50,485 nucleotides of DNA from Gammaproteobacteria bacterium (GCA_004357475.1 SMWE01000016.1:1-50485), one strand, 5' to 3'. Numbered from the stretch's first letter, positions 7,298 to 16,240 are shown. Numbers and translations: made by a program. The notes: generated from the sequence alone by a model not told the origin.

Positions 7298-9405
7298 TGG
7301 CAGGGCGTTCGATTCTGTATCTCGGCGGGAGCAAATTTGCCGCCGAATTCTGCGACAAACTTAAGGGTCTGGACCTTTGCGAACAATTCACCGGTTCTCC
7401 TTCCCTGGAGTTCCCCGAAAAGACACCTGAAAAAATAGACCTGGTCATGTTCGAGGCCGGGCCATTGATCACGCGGTCCGGCCAGACCCTTCAATCACTT
7501 ATCCAGAGGCTCTCAGACTGGCCGTTGGTCGCGGTTACGAGTCGTGACCAGGAACATCGTGGCATAGCAGCAGTTCGTGCCGGCGCCCAAGGATTTGTCT
7601 GCGCGGACGACGTCGGTGAAACCCAGCTCGAAGCGGTTATCGAACATGCTATTCAGCGTCACAGGCTGCTGGTGCGCCTTTCGGAAAGAGACAACACCGT
7701 TCTTTCAATTTTGCAAAGTATTAACGATGGCGTAATTGTCGTCGACCGCCACGGTAACGTGCTTGACATCAACCCGGCTGCACGTTCGATTCTCGGGCTC
7801 GCACCGCGACAGCAAACCACGACCCAATGGAACAAGGCATTTTGCAATTTCGCTGCGGATGGCAAAACGCAGATCGACCATGAAGAGTTGCCCCTGGTCA
7901 AAGCTTGCAGGGGCCACAAGTTTTCCAACCAGGCTGTGGCATATCAAGTGCCCAACCAGGCTGACACGATACTAAGTATCAACGGTCAGGGCCTGTACGA
8001 CAGCAGCAATACGCTGATCGGCGGCGTTATCACGTTCCGTGACATTACCGATATCATGCGCAAAACCATCGAACTCGAGAAGCGCGCACAGTACGACGAT
8101 CTGACACTTCTTCCGAATCGCCGGCTTTTTACGCAGCAACTGGAAAAAGCGATCGGCCGTAGTCAACGCAAAAACCGGCCGCTTGCTGTTTTGTTCATCG
8201 ACCTCGATCGTTTCAAGTCGGTCAATGACACACTCGGGCACGATATCGGTGACGAGTTATTGCGCCAGGTAGCAGATCGCCTTAACAAGAACCTGCGAAT
8301 CGGAGATTTCTCGGGACGCTGGGGTGGCGACGAATTCATCGTTTGCCTGGAAGATTTTGGCGAACAGCGAAACGCAGCCGCTGCCGCACAAAAACTCGTG
8401 CTCGTACTCTCGGAGAAATATGACGTCAGTGGCAGCGAGGTTTATACGACGCCGAGTATTGGCATTGCTATCTATCCGGATTCCGGCGAGCAAGCGGATC
8501 GATTGATTAAAGCTGCTGATCTTGCAATGTACCAGGCAAAGAAACGTGGCGGTGGCCGCTTCCAGTATTACTCGAGTTCACTGAATACCAGGCTCGCGCA
8601 GCGCGAAGAACTCGAACTCGGTTTGCGGCACGCATTGGTTCGCGATGAGTTTGTCCTGCATTACCAGCCGCGCATTGATGTCAGCTCCGGTCGCCTGATC
8701 GGACTCGAAGCACTATTGCGTTGGCGGCATCCGCGTTTCGGATTGTTGCCGCCGGCAAGATTCCTGCCGATCCTGGAAAGCAGCGGGCTTATTCATTCCG
8801 CTGGCGAATGGGTGATCAACACAGCTTGCAGGCAACTCGCTGCCTGGCAACATCAGTTCGAGTTGCCGGATCTTTCTATTGCGATCAATCTGTCACAGCA
8901 GCAGCTAAAGCACGGCAGGCTTATTGAAACGGTAGAAAAAACACTTGTCGACACGGCGCTTGATCCTGGCTGTATTGAATTTGAAATCGGCGATGGCGAA
9001 ATCGTGCGTCAACGATCTGCGGAACTTGACACTCTATATGGGTTGCGCGCGTTCGGCGTGCGATTGTCACTGGATCACTTCGGCACACGAGATGTTTCAT
9101 TCAGCTCTTTGGATACCGGCGTTATCGACAGCTTCGTTCTCGACCAGTCCCTGATACAGGACGTTGAAATCAATGGCAGCCACCAGAGAATCGTTCGCGC
9201 CGCCATTGCCATGGCGCGCGGTCTGGATATTGAAGTTGCCGCCGAGGGCGTGGAAACGATTACGCAACTCGAGTTCCTGCGCAGCTGTAAATGTGACCTG
9301 GCACAGGGCTTCCTGATCAGCCGTCCTGTGCAGGCAGACAAAGTGTCTTCGATCCTGAGAAGTGAAATAGCGGGCACCCGCCTTCTTTCGCGCGGCATGC
9401 CCTGA
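7297..9405 (+). CDS. Receiver-PAS-GGDEF-EAL cyclic-di-GMP protein, probable cyclase with inactive EAL
   Basis: Domains in order: a CheY-like domain (about 1-130) without the usual acidic pocket, reading LVMFEAGP where the phospho-acceptor Asp normally sits; a PAS domain (about 140-260, SINDGVIVVDRHGNVLDINPAA); GGDEF (about 270-430) with intact RWGGDEF and an RIGD product-inhibition site exactly five residues before it; and EAL (about 445-695). The EAL signature (GLEALLRWRHP), the Asn (INLSQQQL), AEGVET and the C-terminal Gln are kept. However, the DDFGT motif reads LDHFGT and the catalytic Lys of LKID is replaced (FVLD). Diguanylate cyclase activity is likely; phosphodiesterase activity is doubtful. 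Confidence 0.93.
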   Translation: MAGRSILYLGGSKFAAEFCDKLKGLDLCEQFTGSPSLEFPEKTPEKIDLVMFEAGPLITRSGQTLQSLIQRLSDWPLVAVTSRDQEHRGIAAVRAGAQGFVCADDVGETQLEAVIEHAIQRHRLLVRLSERDNTVLSILQSINDGVIVVDRHGNVLDINPAARSILGLAPRQQTTTQWNKAFCNFAADGKTQIDHEELPLVKACRGHKFSNQAVAYQVPNQADTILSINGQGLYDSSNTLIGGVITFRDITDIMRKTIELEKRAQYDDLTLLPNRRLFTQQLEKAIGRSQRKNRPLAVLFIDLDRFKSVNDTLGHDIGDELLRQVADRLNKNLRIGDFSGRWGGDEFIVCLEDFGEQRNAAAAAQKLVLVLSEKYDVSGSEVYTTPSIGIAIYPDSGEQADRLIKAADLAMYQAKKRGGGRFQYYSSSLNTRLAQREELELGLRHALVRDEFVLHYQPRIDVSSGRLIGLEALLRWRHPRFGLLPPARFLPILESSGLIHSAGEWVINTACRQLAAWQHQFELPDLSIAINLSQQQLKHGRLIETVEKTLVDTALDPGCIEFEIGDGEIVRQRSAELDTLYGLRAFGVRLSLDHFGTRDVSFSSLDTGVIDSFVLDQSLIQDVEINGSHQRIVRAAIAMARGLDIEVAAEGVETITQLEFLRSCKCDLAQGFLISRPVQADKVSSILRSEIAGTRLLSRGMP

Positions 9406-9410
9406 TTATG

Positions 9411-9459
9411 AATCGCCCGCTTAGAAAGTGTCGCAGGAGCTGGCCCCGGCGAGCGAAAT
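9411..9459. repeat. REP-like inverted pair between convergent genes (copy B)
   Basis: ATCGCCCGCTTAGAAAG on the left and, on the opposite strand, TCGCTCGCCGGGGCCAGC followed by TCCTGCGAC form an imperfect inverted pair. It fills the gap between the convergent GGDEF and DUF2007 genes. The right half closely matches copy C upstream of trpE. Confidence 0.55.
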
Positions 9460-9771
9460 TTAAGAATATACTGCTCCGCATTGCCAGCAAGCCGCAAACT
9501 GACCCTCATTTTCAGCGTCGCATTTTCGGCAACGCCAGGGTGATTCCGGGCTCTCACGCAAGATGTTGTTGCTGTCGATCAGCTGCAGTGCACGATCGTA
9601 GTCCAGGTCATTTTGGACCCATAACTCGGGCCAGACTTCCTGGAATGGCATTTCCCCAAGAATGCCACTGAGATGTTCATTACGGATAAAAGCTGGAATG
9701 CCTTCGCTGATCAGCACATTCTTATAGTGATTGATCGTAACCAGTGAGTCCGCCGACGTCACTTTCTTCAT
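9460..9771 (-). CDS. DUF2007 domain protein with C-terminal zinc ribbon
   Basis: Residues about 1-70 fit DUF2007 (putative signal-transducing domain): VTINHYKNVLISEGIPAFIRNE, then MPFQEVWPELWVQNDLDYDRALQLID. The tail has CRKC and CWQC pairs (C-x2-C-x10-C-x2-C), a RanBP2-like zinc ribbon. Total length is 103 residues. The gene overlaps the end of trpA by four bases (ATGA), so it is the last gene of the trp operon and translationally coupled to it. DUF2007 has no proven reaction; the fusion to a zinc ribbon suggests binding to protein or nucleic acid (inference). Confidence 0.85.
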   Translation of the reverse strand: MKKVTSADSLVTINHYKNVLISEGIPAFIRNEHLSGILGEMPFQEVWPELWVQNDLDYDRALQLIDSNNILRESPESPWRCRKCDAENEGQFAACWQCGAVYS

Positions 9772-10535
9772 CGAAGTTGCCGCAGAAAGGCAGCCGGGTC
9801 TTCTCCGCGTTCAAGCACCTCGACCAGCGCGGAGCCGACGATCGCCCCGGCTGCATGTTTCCCGACATTGACCACATCCCCTGCCGTGCGAATACCGAAG
9901 CCCGCACATACCGGCAGGGAAGACACTGCCGAAACCTGGTCCAGGTAAGCCGCAAGATCAGGTGGCAATCCGCTGCTGCCACCGGTAATTCCGGTAATCG
10001 TTACCGCGTACAGGAAACCGCGTGTTGCATCGGCCAGTAATTTCATTCTGTCCGCCGGCGTCGCGGGTGTCACCAACTGGATAAGACCTGCACCGTCGGC
10101 ATCGAGTGCGGCGGAAATCTCTGCGCTCTCTTCGTAGGGCAGGTCAGGCACGATAAAGGCGCATACGCCCGTTTCCCTTGCGCGGCTGGCCAGCTTCGCG
10201 TAACCGAATGCCAACAGAGGATTCAGGTAGGACATCATGATGAGCGGTGCGTTGATGCTTCCCTGCAGCGGGTCGAGTTGATCGAAAATCCAGGAGAGCG
10301 TTACACCGTTTTCGATTGCGGCAAAGCTTGACCGTTGAATGGTCATGCCATCTGCCATCGGGTCGGAAAACGGCACACCAAGTTCGACCACATCACCGAC
10401 TTCTGCAATCGCCTGCAACGATGAAGCAAATGTGTCGGGGTCCGGATATCCTGCGGTTATGAAGGGCACGAGCCCGGTCCGGCCATCGTTGTTTGCGGCG
10501 ATAATTGCCTCGCCAATTCGCTCATGCGGCTGCAT
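9768..10535 (-). CDS. trpA: Tryptophan synthase alpha subunit
   Basis: TrpA cleaves indole-3-glycerol phosphate to indole and glyceraldehyde-3-phosphate and passes indole to TrpB. The catalytic Glu is in VVELGVPFSDPMADGMTIQ and the catalytic Asp in FIVPDLPYEES. The phosphate-binding end of the barrel (GFGIRTAGDV, GAIVGSALVE) is present. ATG 10535 is preferred to GTG 10541 because AAGGA lies nine bases upstream. This gives 255 residues and a 14-base overlap with trpB. The 3' end overlaps the DUF2007 gene by four bases. Confidence 0.96.
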   Translation of the reverse strand: MQPHERIGEAIIAANNDGRTGLVPFITAGYPDPDTFASSLQAIAEVGDVVELGVPFSDPMADGMTIQRSSFAAIENGVTLSWIFDQLDPLQGSINAPLIMMSYLNPLLAFGYAKLASRARETGVCAFIVPDLPYEESAEISAALDADGAGLIQLVTPATPADRMKLLADATRGFLYAVTITGITGGSSGLPPDLAAYLDQVSAVSSLPVCAGFGIRTAGDVVNVGKHAAGAIVGSALVEVLERGEDPAAFLRQLR

Positions 10536-11778
10536 TAGCACTCGTCCTTGCAGCGTACCTGCTCAGTGTCGGCAGGTCTTTGTCGCCGCGACCGGAGTTT
10601 CCAATCAATATTCGCTTGCCCGGATTATCCCTGGACCAGCGTTTCGCGGCGGCATAAGCGTGCGCAGTTTCAAGTGCCGTAAGTATGCCCTCGGTTTCAC
10701 ACAATTCTTCCAGCGCCTCCAACGCCTCATCATCGCTTGCGGTGACGTAGGTAACACGACCGAGCGCTTGCAACAGCGCATGTTCCGGGCCAACGCCGGA
10801 ATAGTCGAGCCCGGCAGAAATGGAATGCGTCTCCTGAATATTGCCATGTTCATCCTGCAGGATGATCGAGTAGCAGCCCTGAAGTACGCCTGGTGTACCG
10901 GCGGCCAAAGTCGCTGCATTCTGTCCCAGTCCGTCGCCGGTGCCGCCGGCCTCGACACCGATTAACTCAATGCCGCTGTCGCCGAGCAATGGATAGAAAA
11001 GGCCGATCGCGTTAGAGCCGCCGCCGACACAGGCGAAAGCGACGTCCGGCAAGCCACCGGCAAGATCCTGCATTTGCTGGCGGGCCTCGGTACCGATCAC
11101 GGATTGCAATTCACGCACCAGGTACGGATAGGGATGCGCACCGACTGCGGAGCCGAGCAGGTAATAAATGCCGTCCGGATCCGATACCCATTCGCGTAAT
11201 GCCTCGTCAATCGCGGCGCGCAATGTTTTGTCGCCGGATTCGACCGGGAATACTTCTGCGCCGAGACGGTGCATGCGATCGACGTTCGGCGCCTGCCGTT
11301 CCATGTCAACGACCCCCATGTAGACGCGGCAGGGCAGGCCCACCCGGGCACATGCTGCAGCGGATGCGACGCCGTGCTGTCCGGCGCCAGTCTCCGCAAT
11401 AACACGCCGTGCGCCAAGCTTCCTGGCAAGCAGTGCCTGGCCTATCGCATTGTTGATCTTGTGCGCGCCGGTGTGTGCAAGGTCTTCGCGCTTTAACCAG
11501 ACTTCTGTGCCCCACCGTTCTGAAAGCCGCGCGGCAAAAGTCAGCGCCGTCGGTCTGCCAACCCAGTCACGCAATTGTGTCCGGTACTCCTGTTGAAATT
11601 CATCACTTGGCAGGTGTTCCCTGATGCCGCGCTCAAGCCGTTCAAACGCAGGCACGAGGGTCTCGGGAATATATCGACCGCCGAATGGGCCAAAACGCCC
11701 GCGTTCATCCGGCAGCTCGCCGGCTAGCAACGCTTTTAATAACTTACTCGCTTCGTCGGCATCCAGTACCGCTTTCAT
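10522..11778 (-). CDS. trpB: Tryptophan synthase beta subunit
   Basis: TrpB is the PLP enzyme that joins indole and serine to make tryptophan. The PLP lysine lies in KREDLAHTGAHKINNAIGQ, the catalytic Glu in AETGAGQHGVA, and the phosphate-binding loop is CVGGGSNAIG. The start has the typical RGRFGPFGGRYIPETL. Length is 418 residues, slightly longer than the usual 397 because of N- and C-terminal extensions. It overlaps trpF by four bases (ATGA) and trpA by 14. Confidence 0.97.
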   Translation of the reverse strand: MKAVLDADEASKLLKALLAGELPDERGRFGPFGGRYIPETLVPAFERLERGIREHLPSDEFQQEYRTQLRDWVGRPTALTFAARLSERWGTEVWLKREDLAHTGAHKINNAIGQALLARKLGARRVIAETGAGQHGVASAAACARVGLPCRVYMGVVDMERQAPNVDRMHRLGAEVFPVESGDKTLRAAIDEALREWVSDPDGIYYLLGSAVGAHPYPYLVRELQSVIGTEARQQMQDLAGGLPDVAFACVGGGSNAIGLFYPLLGDSGIELIGVEAGGTGDGLGQNAATLAAGTPGVLQGCYSIILQDEHGNIQETHSISAGLDYSGVGPEHALLQALGRVTYVTASDDEALEALEELCETEGILTALETAHAYAAAKRWSRDNPGKRILIGNSGRGDKDLPTLSRYAARTSANAAA

Positions 11779-12389
11779 ACTTTTTCTTCCTCAATAGCAG
11801 ATCCGGCTGCTCTCACCGCATTGATGAATGCCTGAATCCTGGTTGACTCTTTTTTACCGGGCGCTGATTCGACACCGCTCGATACGTCGACTCCGAATGG
11901 CGCAACCTGTTTTATGGCTGCAGGCACATTGGCAATACTCAGCCCGCCAGCCAGTATCATTTTTCCGCGTTTTGCCAGTTGCGCTGCGAGTTGCCAATTC
12001 ACGGTTTCCCCGCTACCGCTTGCCCTGCCCTCGTAGACGAAGATTTCCGGTAATGCATCACCAGCAGGCATAGCACCCTCCCGCATCACCGGCCATTTCT
12101 CGATGCCCTCCGGAACCTCCAGATAATCGAAATCGGCGAGATCCGTTTGTAATACATCCGGCTGGAAACTGGTTCTGACTTTCTGCCATTCATCATTGGA
12201 CGGGTGCATCATTACGGCGACTTTCTTGACGCGCTGCGGCACATGTGCCGAAATCCCGGCTGCGTGCTGCGCGCTAACCCGACGTACTGACTCTGCGAAC
12301 ACAAAGCCGATAGCATCGGCGCCGGCGTCGACCGCAACCATAACCGAGATCCTGTCTGTCAAGCCGCATATTTTGACAAGCGGCATCAT
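11775..12389 (-). CDS. trpF: Phosphoribosylanthranilate isomerase
   Basis: TrpF performs the Amadori rearrangement of phosphoribosylanthranilate in tryptophan synthesis. It starts with the catalytic-Cys motif VKICGLT. GADAIGFVFAESVRRVS, the Asp-containing LQTDLADFDYLE (the usual LQLHG motif, diverged) and the C-terminal GVDVSSGVE phosphate loop follow. The open frame extends upstream to 12494, but the protein clearly begins at the ATGATG at 12389/12386, where it overlaps the trpC stop. Length is 204 residues. It stands alone here rather than fused to TrpC as in E. coli. Confidence 0.95.
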   Translation of the reverse strand: MMPLVKICGLTDRISVMVAVDAGADAIGFVFAESVRRVSAQHAAGISAHVPQRVKKVAVMMHPSNDEWQKVRTSFQPDVLQTDLADFDYLEVPEGIEKWPVMREGAMPAGDALPEIFVYEGRASGSGETVNWQLAAQLAKRGKMILAGGLSIANVPAAIKQVAPFGVDVSSGVESAPGKKESTRIQAFINAVRAAGSAIEEEKV

Positions 12390-13204
12390 GCGGCAACGGC
12401 TTCGCGGCCTGCACTCAGCATTTCGCTGATCAGGCCAGCGGGATCCTCTGCTCGCATCAGTGCAGTACCAACAAGCGCCACCTGATAGCCCCACTCGACG
12501 ACTCGTGCTGCATCGCGCGGGATGAGCAGTCCACTTTCTGCGACACCGGTAACTCCAGCCGGCAACAGCGGTCCGTACCGCTGCAGTCGCAATTTATTGA
12601 CGGTGAGTGATCTTAGATCGCGTGTGTTAACGCCGATCAGAAACTTCTGCTGCGCCGCCTGCTCACGAATTTTGAATCCCTGAGATATCTGTGCCGCACG
12701 TTCCAGGTCGATTTCCTCGAAGGCTTCCAGAAGCACGAACAGATCATTGTCGAATGCGCAGTCCAGCATGTTTGCCATCTGCCTGTCGCCGAGTATTGCG
12801 ACGATCAGGAGAACGCCGCTTGCGCCTGCAGCTTTGGCCTCCAGTATTTGCCCCGTGTCGACAAGAAAATCCTTGCGCATGACAGGAATCTGCTGCACCG
12901 AGACCGCCTCGACCACTTCCTCGAGATGCGCAATCTGACCATCGAATCGCGTCGGCTCTGTCAAAACCGAAATTGCGGCAGCGCCACCACTCACATAATT
13001 CATTGCGCGTTCCACGCGTGACTCGCTCTCCTTCGCCAGCGACCCTTCCGCGGGCGAACGGTCTTTAATTTCCGCGATCAGGTCGAAGCCGTTCAATTGC
13101 AGCGGAAACGCGGGCCGATCAAGCGCATGCGACGTGAACGACACGTTGTTAGCTGCAGCCCGCTGCGCACTTGCCTGCGCCATTTCTTTAAGAAAATTAA
13201 TCAT
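12386..13204 (-). CDS. trpC: Indole-3-glycerol phosphate synthase
   Basis: TrpC closes the indole ring to make indole-3-glycerol phosphate. Motifs: LIAEIKDRSPAEG (catalytic Lys), VLTEPTRFDGQ, VMRKDFLVD, LIGVNTRDLRSL, VAESGLL and ALVGTALMRAEDP. ATG 13204, which overlaps the trpD stop by one base (TGATG), is preferred to the TTG one codon earlier. The 3' end overlaps trpF by four bases. Length is 272 residues. Confidence 0.96.
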   Translation of the reverse strand: MINFLKEMAQASAQRAAANNVSFTSHALDRPAFPLQLNGFDLIAEIKDRSPAEGSLAKESESRVERAMNYVSGGAAAISVLTEPTRFDGQIAHLEEVVEAVSVQQIPVMRKDFLVDTGQILEAKAAGASGVLLIVAILGDRQMANMLDCAFDNDLFVLLEAFEEIDLERAAQISQGFKIREQAAQQKFLIGVNTRDLRSLTVNKLRLQRYGPLLPAGVTGVAESGLLIPRDAARVVEWGYQVALVGTALMRAEDPAGLISEMLSAGREAVAA

Positions 13205-14229
13205 CAAACCGCAAAATGTTTTACCAACGCTTCGAGAAACGCCGCAGCCTGCCCATTGTCAATCGCTGCAGCTGCCATTTCGAATCCGGCACTGTGATCG
13301 CTGGCCAGTCCGGTCACCTCAAGGATCAACGACGTTCCCATCAGCAACGCATCGCGATGTGGGCCCTGGTCCTCGCCATTAAAAACTTTAGTCAGTTCAC
13401 CGGCATTGTGACGCGCATTACCGCCGCGAAGTTCTTCGGGCCGGCAGCGGCTTACTCCGTAATCCTCCGGCGCTCTTATGGACTTTTCGACCGAACCGGG
13501 ACGTACATCAAAAAGAATGAACTCGCCGGTCGGCGATGCCTCGTCCCAACCGGGCTCACCGTGCACAACGAACGCACGATCGATCGGCATACCGGACAGA
13601 GTATCCGCCATCAGCTGCGCAGCTCTAGCGCTGAAGGCGCCGACCACTTGATACGGCGGAGCGGCAGGATTCGTCAGCGGTCCGAGCATGTTGAAAACGG
13701 TTCGCACCCCGAGCGCCCCGCGGACCGGCATGATCGATTTCATTGCGGGATGGTATGCCGGCGCAAACAGGAACGTGAAGTTCAATGCCTCGAGACAATC
13801 GATCACCGCTTGCTCGTCAAGTGGCAATGGCATGCCGAGAGACTCGAGCACGTCAGCGCTGCCTGACTGGCTGGAAACAGAGCGATTGCCGTGTTTGACG
13901 ACCCGGGCCCCGGCGGCCGCCGCCAGTAAACCGGCACCGGTAGACAGATTCAGGCTACCGGAATTGTCGCCGCCGGTGCCGACAGAATCTACGGTCGGTG
14001 GACCCTCCGGAATAGCCGGGTGCAGAGCGAGTTCACGCATTGCCGTTGCGAAACCGCGAATTTCCTCAGCCGTCTCGCCTTTTGCGCGCAGCCCTGCCAA
14101 CAGAGCGCCCGCAAGTGCAGCATCAATTTCGCCGGATGCAAGGGCATGCATCAGATCGGAAGCTTCGGACTCGCTCAGGGCGTTGCCATTGAGTAACTGA
14201 TCGAGTAGCGCCGAATATTTCTTGCTCAT
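13204..14229 (-). CDS. trpD: Anthranilate phosphoribosyltransferase
   Basis: TrpD transfers phosphoribose from PRPP to anthranilate. Signatures: DSVGTGGDNSGSLNLST (PRPP-binding glycine loop), VVKHGNRSVSSQSGSADVLESLG, FLFAPAYHPAMK, RGALGVRTVFNMLGPLTNPA and VVHGEPGWDE. At 341 residues it has the normal length of a stand-alone enzyme. It overlaps trpG by four bases at its start and touches trpC at its end. Confidence 0.97.
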   Translation of the reverse strand: MSKKYSALLDQLLNGNALSESEASDLMHALASGEIDAALAGALLAGLRAKGETAEEIRGFATAMRELALHPAIPEGPPTVDSVGTGGDNSGSLNLSTGAGLLAAAAGARVVKHGNRSVSSQSGSADVLESLGMPLPLDEQAVIDCLEALNFTFLFAPAYHPAMKSIMPVRGALGVRTVFNMLGPLTNPAAPPYQVVGAFSARAAQLMADTLSGMPIDRAFVVHGEPGWDEASPTGEFILFDVRPGSVEKSIRAPEDYGVSRCRPEELRGGNARHNAGELTKVFNGEDQGPHRDALLMGTSLILEVTGLASDHSAGFEMAAAAIDNGQAAAFLEALVKHFAV

Positions 14230-14819
14230 GGTGTTGTCATCCGCAAGAAGTTCGCCAGGAGCTTACTCCCCTCCGGCGTCAATATACTCTCCGGGTGAAA
14301 CTGTACGCCATTGAGTGGCAGCGTCTTGTGGCGCACTCCCATAATTTCACCTCTTTCGGTTTCAGCCGTCAGCTGCAGCTCAGCCGGTAGTGTTTGCGGG
14401 TCCGCACAGAGTGAATGATAGCGGCCAGCTATGAACGGCTGGGACATTCCTGCAAACAGCGAGCCATCATCATGCTTCACCAGGGACGTCTTGCCGTGCA
14501 TCAATCGCTCCGCTCGCTTGATACTGCCACCGAAATAGCTGAAGAGACATTGATGGCCCAGGCAAACGCCGAGCATGGGAATCTGCTCACTGAATGTAGC
14601 AATCATTTCCTCTGAAACCCCTGCATCCTGCGGACGCCCCGGGCCAGGAGAAATAACAAGATGTGTCGGTTGGAGGGCGATGGCCTCGTCTTTACCGATC
14701 GCGTCGTTGCGAAACACGCGCACGTCCGCGCCCCTGGCCGCAAACGCCTGCACCAGGTTGTAGGTGAACGAGTCGTAATTATCGATCAGCAGGATTCGTG
14801 CGCCGTTACCACCAGTCAT
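14226..14819 (-). CDS. trpG: Anthranilate synthase glutamine amidotransferase subunit
   Basis: This class I glutamine amidotransferase feeds ammonia to TrpE. The oxyanion loop is LVISPGPGRPQDAG, the nucleophile is in MLGVCLGHQCLF, and the His-Glu pair is in VQFHPESILT. Length is 197 residues. In many bacteria this subunit also serves p-aminobenzoate synthesis. Location inside the trp operon points to anthranilate synthase. It overlaps both trpE and trpD by four bases. Confidence 0.96.
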   Translation of the reverse strand: MTGGNGARILLIDNYDSFTYNLVQAFAARGADVRVFRNDAIGKDEAIALQPTHLVISPGPGRPQDAGVSEEMIATFSEQIPMLGVCLGHQCLFSYFGGSIKRAERLMHGKTSLVKHDDGSLFAGMSQPFIAGRYHSLCADPQTLPAELQLTAETERGEIMGVRHKTLPLNGVQFHPESILTPEGSKLLANFLRMTTP

Positions 14820-16201
14820 AAGCCTTCTCCTGCGATCTCCAGGGCGCGGCGCAATATTGCGCTCTTGGCAAGCACCTCCCCGAATTCCTTCCCGGGCACG
14901 CTGTCGGCGACAATGCCGGCGCCTGCCTGAAAGCTGTATTCATCTCCATTGAACACCAGTGTGCGGATCGTAATAGCCTGATCCATGTCGCCCGCGATAC
15001 CGAAGTAACCCGCTGTGCCACCGTACAGTCCGCGGCCGGTCGGTTCCATTTCGTCGATTATCTGCATTGCGCGAACTTTGGGCGCGCCGACCAGCGTACC
15101 TGCCGGAAAACAGGCGGCAAACAGATCAAACGCATCGAATTGCGAAGCCAGCTCGCCCTGCACACCGCTGACGATGTGCATGACATGACTATAGCGTTCA
15201 ATCGTGCGCCAGGGATCGACGTGCACGCTGCCCGCGCTGGCAACGCGACCGAGATCGTTGCGTGCAAGATCGACCAGCATGACATGTTCCGCAGACTCCT
15301 TCGGGTCTGCGAGCAGCTCCTGCTCATTCCTGAGGTCCTCGTCTGGCGTCGTGCCCCTCGGCATGGTCCCGGCGATCGGTCGCAGCGACGCCGACCGGCC
15401 TTGCAGTTTGACCAGCGCCTCGGGTGATGAGCCGACAACCTTCAGGTCACCGAATTCGAGAAAGAACATATAGGGGGAAGGATTCAGCAGGCGCAACGCA
15501 CGGTACACCTCGAACGGCGGCACATTTGTCCGGCCCCTGAACAGAACTGATATGACGACCTGGTAGATGTCGCCTGCGGCTATGTATTCCTTGCAGGCCA
15601 GCACACGATCGGCAAATTCCTTCTCGCTCATGCTTGCCGCCGGCGCCGAGATCGAGATGTCTTTGCCATCAGCCGGCACCGCGCCACGCAACAGACCGAT
15701 GACTTCCTTCCTGAGACTTGCGCGTTCCGCGTCCGCGCCCTGGTGCAACAACGCGACTCGTCGCGTGAGGTGATCGAACACCAGCGTAGATGATGTCGCA
15801 CAAAATGCTGCTTCGGGTATCCCGGCCTGCGGCGCAACGGAGCGCGGCAGCCGTTCAAACAAACGCACAACATCGTAACCGGTCACTCCAACCAGCCCAC
15901 CGGAAAAGGGCAGGCCCTCTACTTCGGGTTTTGGCACCGGTACGCTTTTCAGTGCGCGGCGCAGTGCGTCCAGGTACTCGCCCTGGTTCTGCGGGTGCTC
16001 ATGAACATCGTCACCAATCTTAAGTCCATCGTTATCGAGACGCACATCGAGTCCATCGCCGAAACCGAGGAAGGAATATCGTGCAAGCCGTTCGCCGCCC
16101 TCGACACTCTCGAGCAGAAACCTCGGCTTCAGTGCCGCGAGTTTCAGGTACGCCGATACGGGTGTATCGAGGTCTGCTGCTATGTCGAATGGTGGTTGCA
16201 T
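14816..16201 (-). CDS. trpE: Anthranilate synthase component I
   Basis: TrpE converts chorismate to anthranilate with ammonia from TrpG. The N-terminal feedback region contains LLESVEGGERLARYSFLG, whose Ser is the Trp-binding LLES element. Chorismate-binding motifs follow: GDIYQVVISVLF, PSPYMFFLEFG, RPIAGTMPRG, HVMLVDLARNDLGRV, FPAGTLVGAPKVRAMQII and AGAGIVADSVPGKE. Length is 461 residues. It is the first structural gene behind an attenuator and is coupled to trpG by an ATGA overlap. Control is thus double: feedback inhibition (family knowledge) and transcription attenuation (seen). Confidence 0.97.
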   Translation of the reverse strand: MQPPFDIAADLDTPVSAYLKLAALKPRFLLESVEGGERLARYSFLGFGDGLDVRLDNDGLKIGDDVHEHPQNQGEYLDALRRALKSVPVPKPEVEGLPFSGGLVGVTGYDVVRLFERLPRSVAPQAGIPEAAFCATSSTLVFDHLTRRVALLHQGADAERASLRKEVIGLLRGAVPADGKDISISAPAASMSEKEFADRVLACKEYIAAGDIYQVVISVLFRGRTNVPPFEVYRALRLLNPSPYMFFLEFGDLKVVGSSPEALVKLQGRSASLRPIAGTMPRGTTPDEDLRNEQELLADPKESAEHVMLVDLARNDLGRVASAGSVHVDPWRTIERYSHVMHIVSGVQGELASQFDAFDLFAACFPAGTLVGAPKVRAMQIIDEMEPTGRGLYGGTAGYFGIAGDMDQAITIRTLVFNGDEYSFQAGAGIVADSVPGKEFGEVLAKSAILRRALEIAGEGL

Positions 16202-16208
16202 AAAATTG

Positions 16209-16240
16209 GAATCGCTCGCTGAGGCCAGCTCCTACGATAG
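16209..16240. repeat. REP-like element between attenuator and trpE (copy C)
   Basis: ATCGCTCGCTGAGGCCAGC followed by TCCTACGAT matches the dispersed REP-like consensus. It lies in the trp transcript, about 10 bases 5' of the trpE start codon in the sense of transcription. Confidence 0.55.

Noticed and set aside
12390-12494. 35-residue extension of TrpF
   Set aside because: It lies inside trpC in another frame, and TrpF homologues begin at the VKICGLT motif. The ATGATG at 12389 gives the usual overlap.
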